Of a stretch of 64,000 nt of DNA, positions 20,799 to 29,868 are shown one piece after another. The stretch's first letter is position 1. Each line of letters begins with the position of its first letter. This DNA comes from VGBV01 sp963813725 (lineage in GTDB: Bacteria; Actinomycetota; Thermoleophilia; Solirubrobacterales; 70-9): NCBI GenBank assembly GCA_963813725.1, contig CAWFAI010000005.1, positions 1-64,000 on the forward strand. Reading direction: 5' to 3'. A program made the position numbers and the translations under genes. The notes beneath the pieces are model-generated. The model saw only the letters and a program-made list of their open reading frames with translations. It did no database searches and was not told where the DNA came from.

Positions 20799-20804
20799 GC
20801 TCTG

Positions 20805-20810
20805 AGTGTA
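20805..20810 (-). promoter_or_regulatory. -10 box of the TPR-dtd unit, leaderless arrangement
   Basis: TACACT on the minus strand, six bases before the ATG of the TPR gene, with no Shine-Dalgarno in between. Confidence 0.45.
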
Positions 20811-20845
20811 CGGACGGGCCTCCCGCGTCTCGGGGGAGCTCGCCG

Positions 20846-22117
20846 TCAGCCGCGTTCGCGGTCGGCCGAGGTCGCGCGGATCGCCTCGACCCGGTCCAGG
20901 ATCGCGTCCGCGACCTGCTCCTTGGAGGCGAGGGGGACGGGATGCTCGCCGCCGGGCTCGACGATCGTGACCTCGTTCTGCTCGGACTCGAAGCCGATCT
21001 CGGGACGGGAGACGTCGTTGAGGACGATCGCGTCGGCGCCCTTGCGCGCGAGCTTCTGCCGGGCCCTTTCCAGGCCCCCGGGTCCGGGCGAGTCGGTCTC
21101 TGATGGGGTCTCCGCCGCGAAACCGACGATCGTCTGGCCCTCACGGCGTGCCGAACCGAGCCCGGCGAGGATGTCCTCGGTCGGCTCCAGATCGAGCTCG
21201 ATCGTGCCCTCGCGGGCGATCTTGCTCTCGGCCGACGAGCTGGGACGGAAGTCGGCGGGAGCGGCCGCCATCAGCAGCACGTCGGTGGTGGCGAACTCGG
21301 CCTCCATCGCGCTCGCCAGCTCGGCGGCGGTCTCGACGTCCACGCGGCGCACCCCGGGCGGCGCCGGAAGCGCCACGTTGGCGGCGACGAGCGTCACCTC
21401 GGCCCCCCGGGCGGCGGCGCGCTCGGCCAGCGCCAGCCCCATGCGCCCGCTGGAGCGGTTTCCGATGAAGCGGACCGGGTCGATCGGCTCGCGGGTGCCT
21501 CCGGCCGAGACCAGCACCCGCAGGCCGTCCCAGGGACCGCTGGGTCCCGGCAGCGCCGCGGCGACCGCATCCAGCAGCCGGCGCGGGTCGGGCAGGCGCC
21601 CGACGCCGTGCTCTCCGCGCGAGGCGAGCGGCCCCTCCTCGGGATCGATCACGGCGATCCCCCGTTCGGCGAGGGTCCGCAGGTTGGCCTGGGTCGCGGC
21701 GTCGCGGTACATGCGGTCGTTCATCGCCGGCGCCACCAGCCGCGGAGCTGCGCAGGCCAAAAAGGAGGTGGTGACCATCGAGTCGGCGATCCCGGAGGCG
21801 AGTTTGGCGAGGGTGTTCGCGGACGCCGGGGCGATCAGGTAGGCGTCGGCGTTGGCGACCACCTCCAGGTGGCCGATCGGGTCGTGCTCCGGGGCCGGGT
21901 CGCCGGGAAAGGCGCCGCGGGCGGGGTCGCGCTCGAACTCGTCGCTCAGCACCGGGGCGCCGACGATCCCCTCGAAGGAGGCCGCGCCCACGAAGCGCTC
22001 CGCCGCCGGCGTCATCAGCACGCGCACGGCGTGGCCCTCGCGGGTCGCCAGGCGCGCCAGCTCCAGCGCCTTGTAGGCCGCGATGCCACCGCTGACTCCG
22101 AGCAGGATTCGGGCCAT
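20846..22117 (-). CDS. coaBC: Bifunctional phosphopantothenoylcysteine decarboxylase / phosphopantothenate-cysteine ligase
   Basis: 423 residues. The N-terminal flavoprotein decarboxylase domain CoaC (about 1-175) has G-V-S-G-G-I-A-A-Y-K and the P-A-M-N motif. The C-terminal CoaB domain (about 190-420) has V-S-A-G-G-T-R-E-P-I-D-P-V-R-x-I-G-N-R-S-S-G-x-M-G. It makes 4'-phosphopantetheine for coenzyme A. AAGGAG precedes the ATG. It lies 26 bases after rpoZ, the usual gmk-rpoZ-coaBC order. Confidence 0.97.
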   Translation of the reverse strand: MARILLGVSGGIAAYKALELARLATREGHAVRVLMTPAAERFVGAASFEGIVGAPVLSDEFERDPARGAFPGDPAPEHDPIGHLEVVANADAYLIAPASANTLAKLASGIADSMVTTSFLACAAPRLVAPAMNDRMYRDAATQANLRTLAERGIAVIDPEEGPLASRGEHGVGRLPDPRRLLDAVAAALPGPSGPWDGLRVLVSAGGTREPIDPVRFIGNRSSGRMGLALAERAAARGAEVTLVAANVALPAPPGVRRVDVETAAELASAMEAEFATTDVLLMAAAPADFRPSSSAESKIAREGTIELDLEPTEDILAGLGSARREGQTIVGFAAETPSETDSPGPGGLERARQKLARKGADAIVLNDVSRPEIGFESEQNEVTIVEPGGEHPVPLASKEQVADAILDRVEAIRATSADRERG

Positions 22118-22142
22118 CAGCTCTCCTTGGAAGGCGGGGTGC

Positions 22143-22382
22143 TTAGGCTTTGTACTCGTACTTGATCTTGCCCGCCGCCACTTCCTCGAGCGAGATCGTC
22201 AGGTAGTTGCTGCCGCTGTCGGTCTCGACCATCGGCGGCGTGTACTCGCCATAGGCGCCCTCGGAGAGGGAGTGGTAGTAGGCGTTGATCTGGCGGGCCC
22301 GCTTGGCGGCCACGATCACCGCGGCGTAGTGCGAGTCCGTCTGGTCCATCAGCTTGTCGACGCGAGGCTTGATCATGCTCAT
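22143..22382 (-). CDS. rpoZ: RNA polymerase omega subunit
   Basis: 79 residues, short but of normal type for this phylum: the N-terminal K-P-R-V-D-x-L, Y-A-A-V-I-V-A-A-K-R-A-R-Q-I-N, and a C-terminal E-E-V-A-A-G-K-I-K-Y. It stabilises the beta' subunit. Two in-frame ATG codons stand two codons apart. A TACACT box lies nine bases upstream of the first, so an additional near-leaderless transcript is possible. Confidence 0.95.
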   Translation of the reverse strand: MSMIKPRVDKLMDQTDSHYAAVIVAAKRARQINAYYHSLSEGAYGEYTPPMVETDSGSNYLTISLEEVAAGKIKYEYKA

Positions 22383-22412
22383 GAGGGCAGCAGTGTAGGG
22401 GGTCGCGGGTGG

Positions 22413-22994
22413 CTAGTCGGCAGTACCCGTTGCGGGCAGCTTGGAGCGGACGAGCCGCTCCAGCTCCGCCGCGGCCCTGGCGACGTCGTCGTTGGTGACC
22501 ACGTGAGGGAAGTCCGCCTGCGCCTCGAGCTCGGCCTCCGCCCGGCGCAGGCGCTTCTCGATCTCCTCGGGCGAGTCCGTGGCGCGCCCGACGAGGCGCT
22601 CGCGAAGCACCGCGGGGTCCGGCGGGGCGATGAAGATCTGAACCGCCTCGGGCATCGCCTGCCGCACCTGGCTCGCCCCCTGCACCTCGATCTCGAGGAC
22701 GACCGAGCGGCCCTCGTCGAGCCGGTCGTTGACCGCCGAGCGCAGGGTCCCGTAGCGGTTGCCCGAGTAGGTGGCGAACTCCAGGAAGTCGCCGGCGTCG
22801 ACCCGGCGCTCGAATTCCTCCTGGGTCAGGAAGTGGTAATCGCGGCCGTCACGTTCCCCCGCCCTCGGAGCCCGGGTGGTCGCCGAGATCGACAGCTCCA
22901 GCTCGGGCGCCGCCTCGAGCAGCCTCGCGATCAGCGTCCCCTTCCCGACCCCGGACGGCCCGGTGATCACGAACACCTTGCCGCGTTCGGACAT
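22413..22994 (-). CDS. gmk: Guanylate kinase
   Basis: 193 residues. It phosphorylates GMP to GDP. The P-loop G-P-S-G-V-G-K-G-T is at 12-20; the GMP-binding S-x-T-T-R-x-P-R-x-G-E, the Y-H-F motif and the E-x-x-x-Q-G-A segment are present. The ATG follows a TAGGGT box by six bases and lacks a Shine-Dalgarno, so gmk probably has its own leaderless promoter besides any read-through from mihF. Confidence 0.97.
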   Translation of the reverse strand: MSERGKVFVITGPSGVGKGTLIARLLEAAPELELSISATTRAPRAGERDGRDYHFLTQEEFERRVDAGDFLEFATYSGNRYGTLRSAVNDRLDEGRSVVLEIEVQGASQVRQAMPEAVQIFIAPPDPAVLRERLVGRATDSPEEIEKRLRRAEAELEAQADFPHVVTNDDVARAAAELERLVRSKLPATGTAD

Positions 22995-23000
22995 GGGGTG

Positions 23001-23006
23001 ACCCTA
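23001..23006 (-). promoter_or_regulatory. -10 box of gmk, leaderless arrangement
   Basis: TAGGGT on the minus strand, six bases before the gmk ATG; no Shine-Dalgarno. Confidence 0.45.
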
Positions 23007-23044
23007 ATGACCGGACCCGAGCGAAAGACGTGCGAATGCCGGCG

Positions 23045-23377
23045 TTACTTGCGCAGCTGAGCGACGAGCTCGGAGCGCTGCCGCTCGGACAGGCCCCCGA
23101 TCGTCTTGCTTGGGCTGACCCGGCACTGGTTCAGGATCCGGTTCGTCTTCACCCGGCCGTACTTGGGGACCGCCATCAGCATGTCGATCACCTTGGCGGT
23201 GAGGACGTACTCCGGCGGGTCCAGAAGCAGGGTCTGGATCTTGACCTTCTCCGCCTTCAGGTCGCGCTTCAGCTGGGCCCGCTTGGAGCGGATGTCGTTG
23301 GCCCTTTTCAGGGCTTGCATCCTCTGGTCCGGTGATCTCTCGGGGGCGGCGTTGGAGGACTGGACCGGGGCCTGCAT
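23045..23377 (-). CDS. mihF: Integration host factor, actinobacterial type (mIHF)
   Basis: 110 residues from ATG 23377. The long N-terminal helix rich in K and R (about 20-50) and the helix-two-turn-helix core with A-K-V-I-D-M-L-M-x-V-P-K-Y-G and I-G-G-L-S-E-R-Q-R are diagnostic. It bends DNA as a nucleoid-associated protein and is unrelated to the alpha/beta IHF of Proteobacteria. I chose ATG 23377 over an in-frame start at 23428 because a TATACT box ends eight bases before it, which suits a leaderless transcript, and because it gives the family length. The position between pyrD and gmk is an actinobacterial hallmark. Confidence 0.95.
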   Translation of the reverse strand: MQAPVQSSNAAPERSPDQRMQALKRANDIRSKRAQLKRDLKAEKVKIQTLLLDPPEYVLTAKVIDMLMAVPKYGRVKTNRILNQCRVSPSKTIGGLSERQRSELVAQLRK

Positions 23378-23385
23378 CGGGCGGG

Positions 23386-23391
23386 AGTATA
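23386..23391 (-). promoter_or_regulatory. -10 box of mihF, leaderless arrangement
   Basis: TATACT on the minus strand, eight bases before the mihF ATG, with only C and G between and no Shine-Dalgarno. This is a strong match for a -10, and its position defines the start codon. Confidence 0.55.
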
Positions 23392-23443
23392 AGACCGCCT
23401 CCGGTGAGTGGAAGGAGGAACCCCGCATTTGCGAGAAAAAGAT

Positions 23444-24355
23444 TCAGGCCGGCGGGACCAGGCGTAACTCCGCCGCAAGCTCCGATGCCACCCGGTGGCC
23501 CGCCGCGGGGTCCCTGAAGCTCTCTGTCCCGACGGCGACCGCGGTCGCTCCGGCCGAGATCAGCGCGGCCGCGTCGGCCCCGCTGGAGACCCCGCCCATG
23601 CCCACTACCGGGATCGAGACGGAGGCCGCGACCTCCCGTACCTGAAGCAGCGCCACCGGCCTCACCGCCGCCCCCGACAGCCCGCCGCTGCCCGCGCCAA
23701 GCCAGGGCCCGCCGAGAGGGTCCGCCCCGGTCGCCCGCAGCGTGTTGATCAGCGAAACGGCGTCGGCCCCGCCCGCTTCGGCCGCAAGGGCGACCGGGGT
23801 CGGGTGGGCGTTGGGCGTGAGCTTCACGATCAGCGGCTTGCTGGTGAGCGGGCGCAGAGCCTCGAGCAGCGAGGACGTCTCGTCGGGGGACTCGCCGACG
23901 ATCAGCCCCGACTTCACGTTGGGACAGGAGATGTTGAGCTCCAGCGCCGCCACCTCGTCGCGGCCGCCGACCCCCGCCACCAGCCTCGCGAACTCGTCGT
24001 GGCTCGTGCCCATCACCGAGACGATCAGCGGCACCGGCAGCTCGGAGAGCTGCGGCAGGTCCCGTTCGATGAAGCCGTCCAGCCCCTTGTTCGGGAGGCC
24101 GATCGAGTTGATCAGCCCGGACGGCGTCTCGAACAGGCGCGGCGGCGGGTTGCCCGCCCTGGGCTCCGGGGTGATGGTCTTGGAGACGAACGCCGAGAAC
24201 GGGAAGTCGGCCAGCAGCGCCTCGCCGAACACCCGCCTGGCGGCGATCGCGTCGAAGGTCCCCGAGCCGTTGATCACGGGGTGGGCGAGCCGCAGCCCAC
24301 AGAGGTCGACCTCCGGCCCCGGGGCGCTGCCGGGATTGCCGCCGTTGGACCCCAT
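23444..24355 (-). CDS. pyrD: Dihydroorotate dehydrogenase, catalytic subunit (class 1B)
   Basis: 303-residue FMN-binding TIM barrel that oxidises dihydroorotate to orotate. The class 1 active-site cysteine stands in E-L-N-I-S-C-P-N, and FMN-binding motifs include G-M-G-G-V and the N-G-S-G-T-F segment. The class 1B type is supported by the adjacent pyrK gene, which overlaps by one base. It is the last gene of the overlapped pyrimidine chain, ending 66 bases before mihF. Actinobacteria often have pyrF here; it is missing. Confidence 0.96.
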   Translation of the reverse strand: MGSNGGNPGSAPGPEVDLCGLRLAHPVINGSGTFDAIAARRVFGEALLADFPFSAFVSKTITPEPRAGNPPPRLFETPSGLINSIGLPNKGLDGFIERDLPQLSELPVPLIVSVMGTSHDEFARLVAGVGGRDEVAALELNISCPNVKSGLIVGESPDETSSLLEALRPLTSKPLIVKLTPNAHPTPVALAAEAGGADAVSLINTLRATGADPLGGPWLGAGSGGLSGAAVRPVALLQVREVAASVSIPVVGMGGVSSGADAAALISAGATAVAVGTESFRDPAAGHRVASELAAELRLVPPA

Positions 24356-25224
24356 CAGTGCCCGGACCCCGGAACCAGCGCGGTCTCGATCTCATCGCCG
24401 CGGACCACCGGCCCGTCGACGCAGAGCCGCATGTAGCCGCCGGCGGCCAGCGGCACAGCGCAGCCGAAGCAGGCGCCGTAGCCGCACGCCATCGGGGCCT
24501 CCATCGCCAATTCGCACGCGGCCCCTCGCTCGGCGCACAGCGCCCGCACGGCCTCCAGCATCGCCGGCGGCCCGCAGGCGTACACGGCGGCGGAGGCGGC
24601 GTCATCCCCCTCCAGCATCACCGCCAGCAGGTCGGTGACGTATCCGCGATGTCCGCGGTGGCCGTCCTCGCTCGCGAGCCTGACCTCGCTGCAGTCGAAC
24701 AGGTCGAGGCCGCCCGAGCGCTCGCGGTCGCGAAAACCGAGCAGCACCCGCGCCGGAACGCCTGCGCCCGAGAGGCGGCGGCGCCAAAGCGCCATCGGGG
24801 CGACCCCGATCCCGCCGCCCACGAGGATGGCGCCGCTCGCGCCGTCGCCCAGCTCGCCGGGTGCGGTGAACGGCCGCCCGAGCGGGCCGGTGATCACCAG
24901 CCGGTCCCGGCCGGGCTCGAGCGCGCAGAGCCGGTCGGTACCGGCGCCGACGCCGTGGACGAGGAAGTCGAGCCGCAGCCCGCCGGCCTGGGGCTCGCAG
25001 TCGGCGACCGAGAACGCGCGCGCCAGATAGGGACGCCCGTCCCGCAGCGCCCAACCCGGCTCGGCGGCGAGCATGTAGAACTGGCCCGCGGCCGGCTCGG
25101 GCCCGTCGGGGTCAAGCGCGGAGAAGATCCGGTAGCCGTCTGAGGCGACGTTGCGGGTCACCTCGCAGCTCCGGCGCCCGAACGGCGCCTCGACCCGCGT
25201 CCCCAGCTCGGTCGCCTGGCTCAC
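24355..25224 (-). CDS. pyrK: Dihydroorotate dehydrogenase, electron-transfer subunit
   Basis: 289 residues. A ferredoxin-reductase-like FAD domain (about 10-105, with a variant of the R-P-Y-S motif), a NAD-binding domain with V-G-G-G-I-G-V-A-P, and a C-terminal [2Fe-2S] cluster with cysteines in C-G-Y-G-A-C-F-G-C and a fourth in M-R-L-C (about 250-275). It passes electrons from the PyrD FMN to NAD. It overlaps carB by four bases and pyrD by one. Confidence 0.95.
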   Translation of the reverse strand: MSQATELGTRVEAPFGRRSCEVTRNVASDGYRIFSALDPDGPEPAAGQFYMLAAEPGWALRDGRPYLARAFSVADCEPQAGGLRLDFLVHGVGAGTDRLCALEPGRDRLVITGPLGRPFTAPGELGDGASGAILVGGGIGVAPMALWRRRLSGAGVPARVLLGFRDRERSGGLDLFDCSEVRLASEDGHRGHRGYVTDLLAVMLEGDDAASAAVYACGPPAMLEAVRALCAERGAACELAMEAPMACGYGACFGCAVPLAAGGYMRLCVDGPVVRGDEIETALVPGSGH

Positions 25225-28200
25225 CGCCGCGATCCCTCGCGCGCCTCCGAGCCCGCGTGCAGCTCCTGCAGCGAGAGGACCTCGGCCTCCCCGCGGGCCT
25301 GGGCGAAGATGGCGCGGGAGGCGGCGGAGGCGCCGGTCATCGTCGTCACGCAGGGGATTCCGTGGCGAACGGACTCTGAGCGGATCTCGTACCCGTCGGC
25401 GCGCGCGCCCGACCCGGTCGGTGTGTTGATCACCAAATCGACCTCGCCCGAACGGATGCAGTCGACGACGTTGGGCGAGCCCTCGCCGATCTTCTTGATC
25501 ATCCGCACGGGCACCCCCATGCGCGAGATCGCCTGGGCGGTGCCCGAGGTGGCGATCACCTCGAACCCAAGGTCGTGGAAGCGGGTGGCGAGCTGGGTCG
25601 CCGCCGGCTTGTCGGAGTCGGTGACGCTGATGAAGATCGTTCCCTGCTCGGGCAGCGAGACGCCCGCCGCCGCCTGGGCCTTGCCGAACGCCGTCGGGAA
25701 GTCGGCCGCGATGCCCATCACCTCGCCGGTGCTGCGCATCTCCGGGCCCAGCACCGAGTCCGCCCCGGCGAACCGGGCGAAGGGCAGCACGGCCTCCTTG
25801 ACGCTGACGTGGCCCGGGGTCTCGCGCGGCAGCTCCTGATCGGAGAGTGGCTCGCCCAGCATCAGCCGGCAGGCGATCTTGGCGAGGGGCGTCCCGATCG
25901 CCTTGCTCACGAACGGGACCGTCCGCGACGCGCGCGGGTTCGCCTCGATCACGAACAGCTCACCCTCGGCGACCGCGTACTGAATGTTGATCAGCCCGAT
26001 CACTCCGAGCTCCACCGCGATCCGGCGGGTCGTTTCGCGGATCTCCTGCAGCATCTCCTCCCCCAGGCTCATCGGCGGGATCACGCAGGCGGAGTCGCCG
26101 GAATGGATCCCGGCCTCCTCCACGTGCTGCATGACCGCCGCTACGAAGCACTCCGAGCCGTCGGCCAGGGCGTCCACGTCCACCTCGATCGCGTTCTCCA
26201 GGAACCGGTCCAGCAACAGCGGGTGGGCCTGGTCCGCCTTGACGTTCGCCTCGAGGTAGCCCCCCAGGGCCTCGGCCGAGTAGCAGATCTCCATCGCTCG
26301 GCCCCCGAGCACGTAGGAGGGCCGGACCAGCAGCGGGAAGCCGACGTCCTCGGCGATCGCGATGGCCTCGTCGGCCGAGAAGGCCGTGCCATAGGGAGGG
26401 TGCTTGATCTCGAGCCGCTTCAGCAGCGCCCCGAAGCGGCCGCGGTCCTCTGCCAGGTCGATCGCGTCGACGGGCGTACCCAGCAGCGGCAGGCCCGCCT
26501 CCTCCAGCGCCTTCGCCAGCCGCAGCGGGGTCTGCCCCCCGAACTGGACGATCACGCCCTCCGGGCGCTCGACGGCGGCCACCGCAAGCACGTCCTCGGC
26601 GGTGAGCGGCTCGAAGTAGAGGCGGTCGGAGGTGTCGTAGTCGGTCGAGACCGTCTCGGGGTTGCAATTGACCATCACCGCGTCGCGGTCTGACTCCCGA
26701 ACGGTCATCGCGGCGTGGACGCAGCAATAGTCGAACTCGATTCCCTGGCCGATCCGGTTCGGGCCCGAGCCCAGGATCATCACCGACGGCCGCTCCCCCC
26801 GCTCGACCTCATCGCTCGCGACCCTCTCGTGGGCGCTGTAGAAGTAGGGGGTGCGCGCCTCGAACTCCGCGGCGCAGGTGTCCACCGAGCGGAAGCCCCG
26901 CTCCAGACCATCGGTGCCGTCGCCGTCTGTGGCGAGGCCGCGCAGCTCATGCAGGAACCAGGGATCGATCATGGTCGCCTCCTGCACCCGCTCCAGCTCC
27001 ACGCCGCGCTCGAACGCGGCGAGCACCAGGTCAAAGCGGTCGTGGGAAGGCTTCGCCAGCCGCTCCAGCAGCTCGCCGGTCGATTCTGGGATCGCGGGCT
27101 CATCGTCGAGCTCGCGCGAGCGCATCGCCTTGGCAAAGGACTCGCGGAGGGTCCGCCCGATCGCCATCGCCTCGCCCACCGACTTCATGTGGGTGGTGAG
27201 CTGCCCCTCCGCGCCCGGGAACTTCTCGAACGCAAACCGGGGCACCTTGGTGACCACGTAGTCGATCGTTGGTTCGAAGGAAGCTGGTGTTGCTTGTGTT
27301 ATGTCGTTGGGGATCTCCTCCAGCGCGTAGCCGACGGCGAGCTTCGCCGCCATCTTCGCGATCGGGAACCCGGTCGCCTTCGAAGCGAGCGCCGAGGAGC
27401 GCGAGACGCGGGGGTTCATCTCGATCACGACGACCTCGCCGGTCTCGGGGTTGACCGCGAACTGGACGTTTGAGCCGCCGGTCTCGACCCCGACCGCTCG
27501 GATCACCTTGATCGCCTGGTTGCGCAGCTCCTGATAGAGGGGATCGGTCAGGGTCTGCGCCGGCGCCACCGTGACGGAGTCGCCGGTGTGGACCCCCATC
27601 GGGTCCACGTTCTCGATCGAGCAGATGATGACCACGTTGTCATTGCGGTCGCGCATCACCTCGAGCTCGAACTCCCCCCAGCCGATCACGGACTCCTCCA
27701 CCAGCACCTGCCCGATCGGGCTGGCGGCGAGACCCTCCGAGACGACCTGGGCCATCTCGGTCCCGGTGCGCCCCACTCCGCCGCCGTGGCCCCCGAGAGT
27801 GAAGGCGGGACGGACGATCGCCGGCAGGGTGATCTCGCCGTCGGCGAGGGACTTCTCGGCCTCGGCGACCGAGGTCACGATCCGCGACCACGGAACCCGC
27901 AGGCCGGCCGACTCCATCGTCTCGCGGAAGGACTCGCGGTCCTCGGCGCGGTGGATCGCCTCGTAGTCGGCCCCGATCAGCTCGACGCCGAAGCGCTCCA
28001 GCGTGCCGTCGTCGTGCAGCGCCTTGGCGAGGTTCAGCGCCGTCTGCCCGCCCAGGGTGGGGAGCAGCGCGTCGGGCCGCTCGCGCTCGATCACCTTGGC
28101 GACCGGGCCCGGAAGCAGCGGCTCGACGTAGGTGCGGTCGGCGAACTCGGGGTCGGTCATGATCGTCGCCGGGTTCGAGTTGACGAGCACGACCTCGTAG

Positions 28201-28322
28201 CCCTCTTCCAGCAGCACCTTGCAGGCCTGCACGCCGGAGTAGTCGAACTCGGCCGCCTGCCCGATCACGATCGGCCCCGAGCCGAGCAGCAGGATCTTGT
28301 GGATGTCGTCGCGGCGCGGCAT
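25221..28322 (-). CDS. carB: Carbamoyl phosphate synthase, large subunit
   Basis: 1033 residues from ATG 28322, the M-P-R-R-x-D-I family start. Two duplicated ATP-grasp halves (about 1-400 carboxyphosphate, 555-930 carbamoyl phosphate) each have the L-G-S-G-P-x-x-I-G-Q-x-x-E-F-D-Y motif. An oligomerisation domain lies between, and an MGS-like allosteric domain (about 935-1030) with N-T-P-T-G-S follows. The ATG shares one base with the stop of the SnoaL-like gene (TGATG), which splits carA from carB. It supplies carbamoyl phosphate to PyrB and to arginine synthesis. Confidence 0.98.
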   Translation of the reverse strand: MPRRDDIHKILLLGSGPIVIGQAAEFDYSGVQACKVLLEEGYEVVLVNSNPATIMTDPEFADRTYVEPLLPGPVAKVIERERPDALLPTLGGQTALNLAKALHDDGTLERFGVELIGADYEAIHRAEDRESFRETMESAGLRVPWSRIVTSVAEAEKSLADGEITLPAIVRPAFTLGGHGGGVGRTGTEMAQVVSEGLAASPIGQVLVEESVIGWGEFELEVMRDRNDNVVIICSIENVDPMGVHTGDSVTVAPAQTLTDPLYQELRNQAIKVIRAVGVETGGSNVQFAVNPETGEVVVIEMNPRVSRSSALASKATGFPIAKMAAKLAVGYALEEIPNDITQATPASFEPTIDYVVTKVPRFAFEKFPGAEGQLTTHMKSVGEAMAIGRTLRESFAKAMRSRELDDEPAIPESTGELLERLAKPSHDRFDLVLAAFERGVELERVQEATMIDPWFLHELRGLATDGDGTDGLERGFRSVDTCAAEFEARTPYFYSAHERVASDEVERGERPSVMILGSGPNRIGQGIEFDYCCVHAAMTVRESDRDAVMVNCNPETVSTDYDTSDRLYFEPLTAEDVLAVAAVERPEGVIVQFGGQTPLRLAKALEEAGLPLLGTPVDAIDLAEDRGRFGALLKRLEIKHPPYGTAFSADEAIAIAEDVGFPLLVRPSYVLGGRAMEICYSAEALGGYLEANVKADQAHPLLLDRFLENAIEVDVDALADGSECFVAAVMQHVEEAGIHSGDSACVIPPMSLGEEMLQEIRETTRRIAVELGVIGLINIQYAVAEGELFVIEANPRASRTVPFVSKAIGTPLAKIACRLMLGEPLSDQELPRETPGHVSVKEAVLPFARFAGADSVLGPEMRSTGEVMGIAADFPTAFGKAQAAAGVSLPEQGTIFISVTDSDKPAATQLATRFHDLGFEVIATSGTAQAISRMGVPVRMIKKIGEGSPNVVDCIRSGEVDLVINTPTGSGARADGYEIRSESVRHGIPCVTTMTGASAASRAIFAQARGEAEVLSLQELHAGSEAREGSRR

Positions 28323-28762
28323 CAGCCGGCTCCCTCGCTCCACCGATTGGCTTCCCCGCGAGCCTCATCGTGAGAGAGAAAGGCCCGTCCACGAACCCCC
28401 CTGCCGTCCTCCATTTCATAGACGGCTCCGTACTCGCTCTCGAACTCCGCGCCGCTTCCCTTGCCGACGATTCGCATCCGGCTCAGCACCAGCACGATCG
28501 CGTCGGTGATCGCCTCCACCTCCAAGCCGTACTGGACCGCCTCGTCGGTGATCTCCTCGATGTCGTGCTGCCAGTCCCGGAACCCTTGCAGCCCGACGTA
28601 GGTCTTGTCGCCGAGGTCAGAGACGGCCGGTCGCCACTCGAAGTCGGGATGGAAGAACTCGTCGAAGCGAGGTTCGATCGCCCACGGCCCCTCGCGCTCG
28701 TACAGCTCCGCGAGCCTCTTGGCGATCTCCAGGGTCTTCTCCCGGGTTGTTGCCTCGCTCAC
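28322..28762 (-). CDS. SnoaL-like (NTF2-fold) protein 2, inserted between carA and carB
   Basis: 146 residues with an N-terminal helix, F-H-P-D-F-E-W near 45 and Y-V-G-L-Q-G-F-R-D-W, all typical of SnoaL-like proteins. It overlaps carA by four bases and carB by one, so it is translated as part of the pyrimidine operon. A protein of this family has no known part in carbamoyl phosphate synthesis. A second reading is that it is a passenger gene captured between the two subunits. Function unknown. Confidence 0.8.
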   Translation of the reverse strand: MSEATTREKTLEIAKRLAELYEREGPWAIEPRFDEFFHPDFEWRPAVSDLGDKTYVGLQGFRDWQHDIEEITDEAVQYGLEVEAITDAIVLVLSRMRIVGKGSGAEFESEYGAVYEMEDGRGVRGRAFLSHDEARGEANRWSEGAG

Positions 28763-29868
28763 TTGGTCAGCTCCAAAAACCGGTCGAACAGGTAGCGGGC
28801 GTCGTGGGGACCGGGGCCGGCCTCGGGGTGGTACTGGACGGTGCAGCCCGGGACGTCCTTCAGCACCAGGCCCTCGACGGTGCGGTCATACAGGTTCAGG
28901 TGCGAGAGCTCGGCCTCGCCGAAGTCGGTCGACCAGCGGACCGGCTCGTCCCCGGGGATCGTGCCCTCCCCGTCGGGTCCGCTGACCGCGAAGCCGTGGT
29001 TCTGGGAGGTGATGTCGATGCGACCCGTTTCCAGGTCCTTCACCGGGTGGTTGGCCCCGCGGTGCCCGAACGGGAGCTTGAAGGTGTCGAGCCCCACCGC
29101 GCGGCAGAGCAGCTGGTGGCCGAGGCAGATCCCGACCACCGGCTTCTTGCCGACCACCCCGCGCACGCTCTCGACCACGTAGTCGAGCGCACCTGGGTCG
29201 CCGGGGCCGTTCGCGAGGAAGACCAGGTCGGGGTCGCGTTCGAGGACCTGCTCGGCGGAGGAGTCGCAGGGAAGCAGCGTCAGCCGGCAGCCGCGCTCGC
29301 GGAGCTGGCGGACGATGCTGAGCTTGATCCCGGTGTCGATGCCGACGACGTGCGGGCCCTCGCCCTCCATCTCGACCGGCTCGGACGGAGTGACGTCGCG
29401 GGCCAGGTCGGCGCCGTCCATCGGCGGCTCGGCCGCCACGAGCTCCCGCGCCTCGGCCTCGGCCAGCTCGGCCGGGAAGATGCCGCCGCGCATGGCCCCG
29501 CCGTCGCGGATGTGGCGCACAAGCGCCCGGGTGTCGACGCCCGTGATCGCGGGCACCCCGCAGTCGCGCAGCCAATCGAGCCAGCCCCCCTCGGCGCTCG
29601 AGGCGTCCTCGGAGTTCCTGGCCTCGCGCATGATCACGCCGCGGGCGTGGACCCTGTCGGACTCCATCGCCTCCGCCGAGACGCCGTAGTTGCCGACCAT
29701 CGGGTAGGTGAAGATGATGATCTGGCCCGCGTAAGAGGGATCGGTAACCGCCTCCTGGTAGCCGGTCATCGAGGTGTTGAAGACGACCTCGCCGGTCACC
29801 TTCCCGGGATCGCCGCAGAGCTCGCCGTCCAGGCGGGTCCCGTCCTCGAGCAGCACGTAGCCGCTCAC
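28759..29868 (-). CDS. carA: Carbamoyl phosphate synthase, small subunit
   Basis: 369 residues. The N-terminal CPSase-specific domain has the F-N-T-S-M-T-G-Y-Q-E motif. The C-terminal class I glutamine amidotransferase domain (about 180-365) has the nucleophile Cys in G-I-C-L-G-H-Q and the catalytic His and Glu in Q-Y-H-P-E-A. It releases ammonia from glutamine and channels it to CarB. It overlaps the isochorismatase-family gene upstream and the SnoaL-like gene downstream by four bases each. Confidence 0.97.
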   Translation of the reverse strand: MSGYVLLEDGTRLDGELCGDPGKVTGEVVFNTSMTGYQEAVTDPSYAGQIIIFTYPMVGNYGVSAEAMESDRVHARGVIMREARNSEDASSAEGGWLDWLRDCGVPAITGVDTRALVRHIRDGGAMRGGIFPAELAEAEARELVAAEPPMDGADLARDVTPSEPVEMEGEGPHVVGIDTGIKLSIVRQLRERGCRLTLLPCDSSAEQVLERDPDLVFLANGPGDPGALDYVVESVRGVVGKKPVVGICLGHQLLCRAVGLDTFKLPFGHRGANHPVKDLETGRIDITSQNHGFAVSGPDGEGTIPGDEPVRWSTDFGEAELSHLNLYDRTVEGLVLKDVPGCTVQYHPEAGPGPHDARYLFDRFLELTK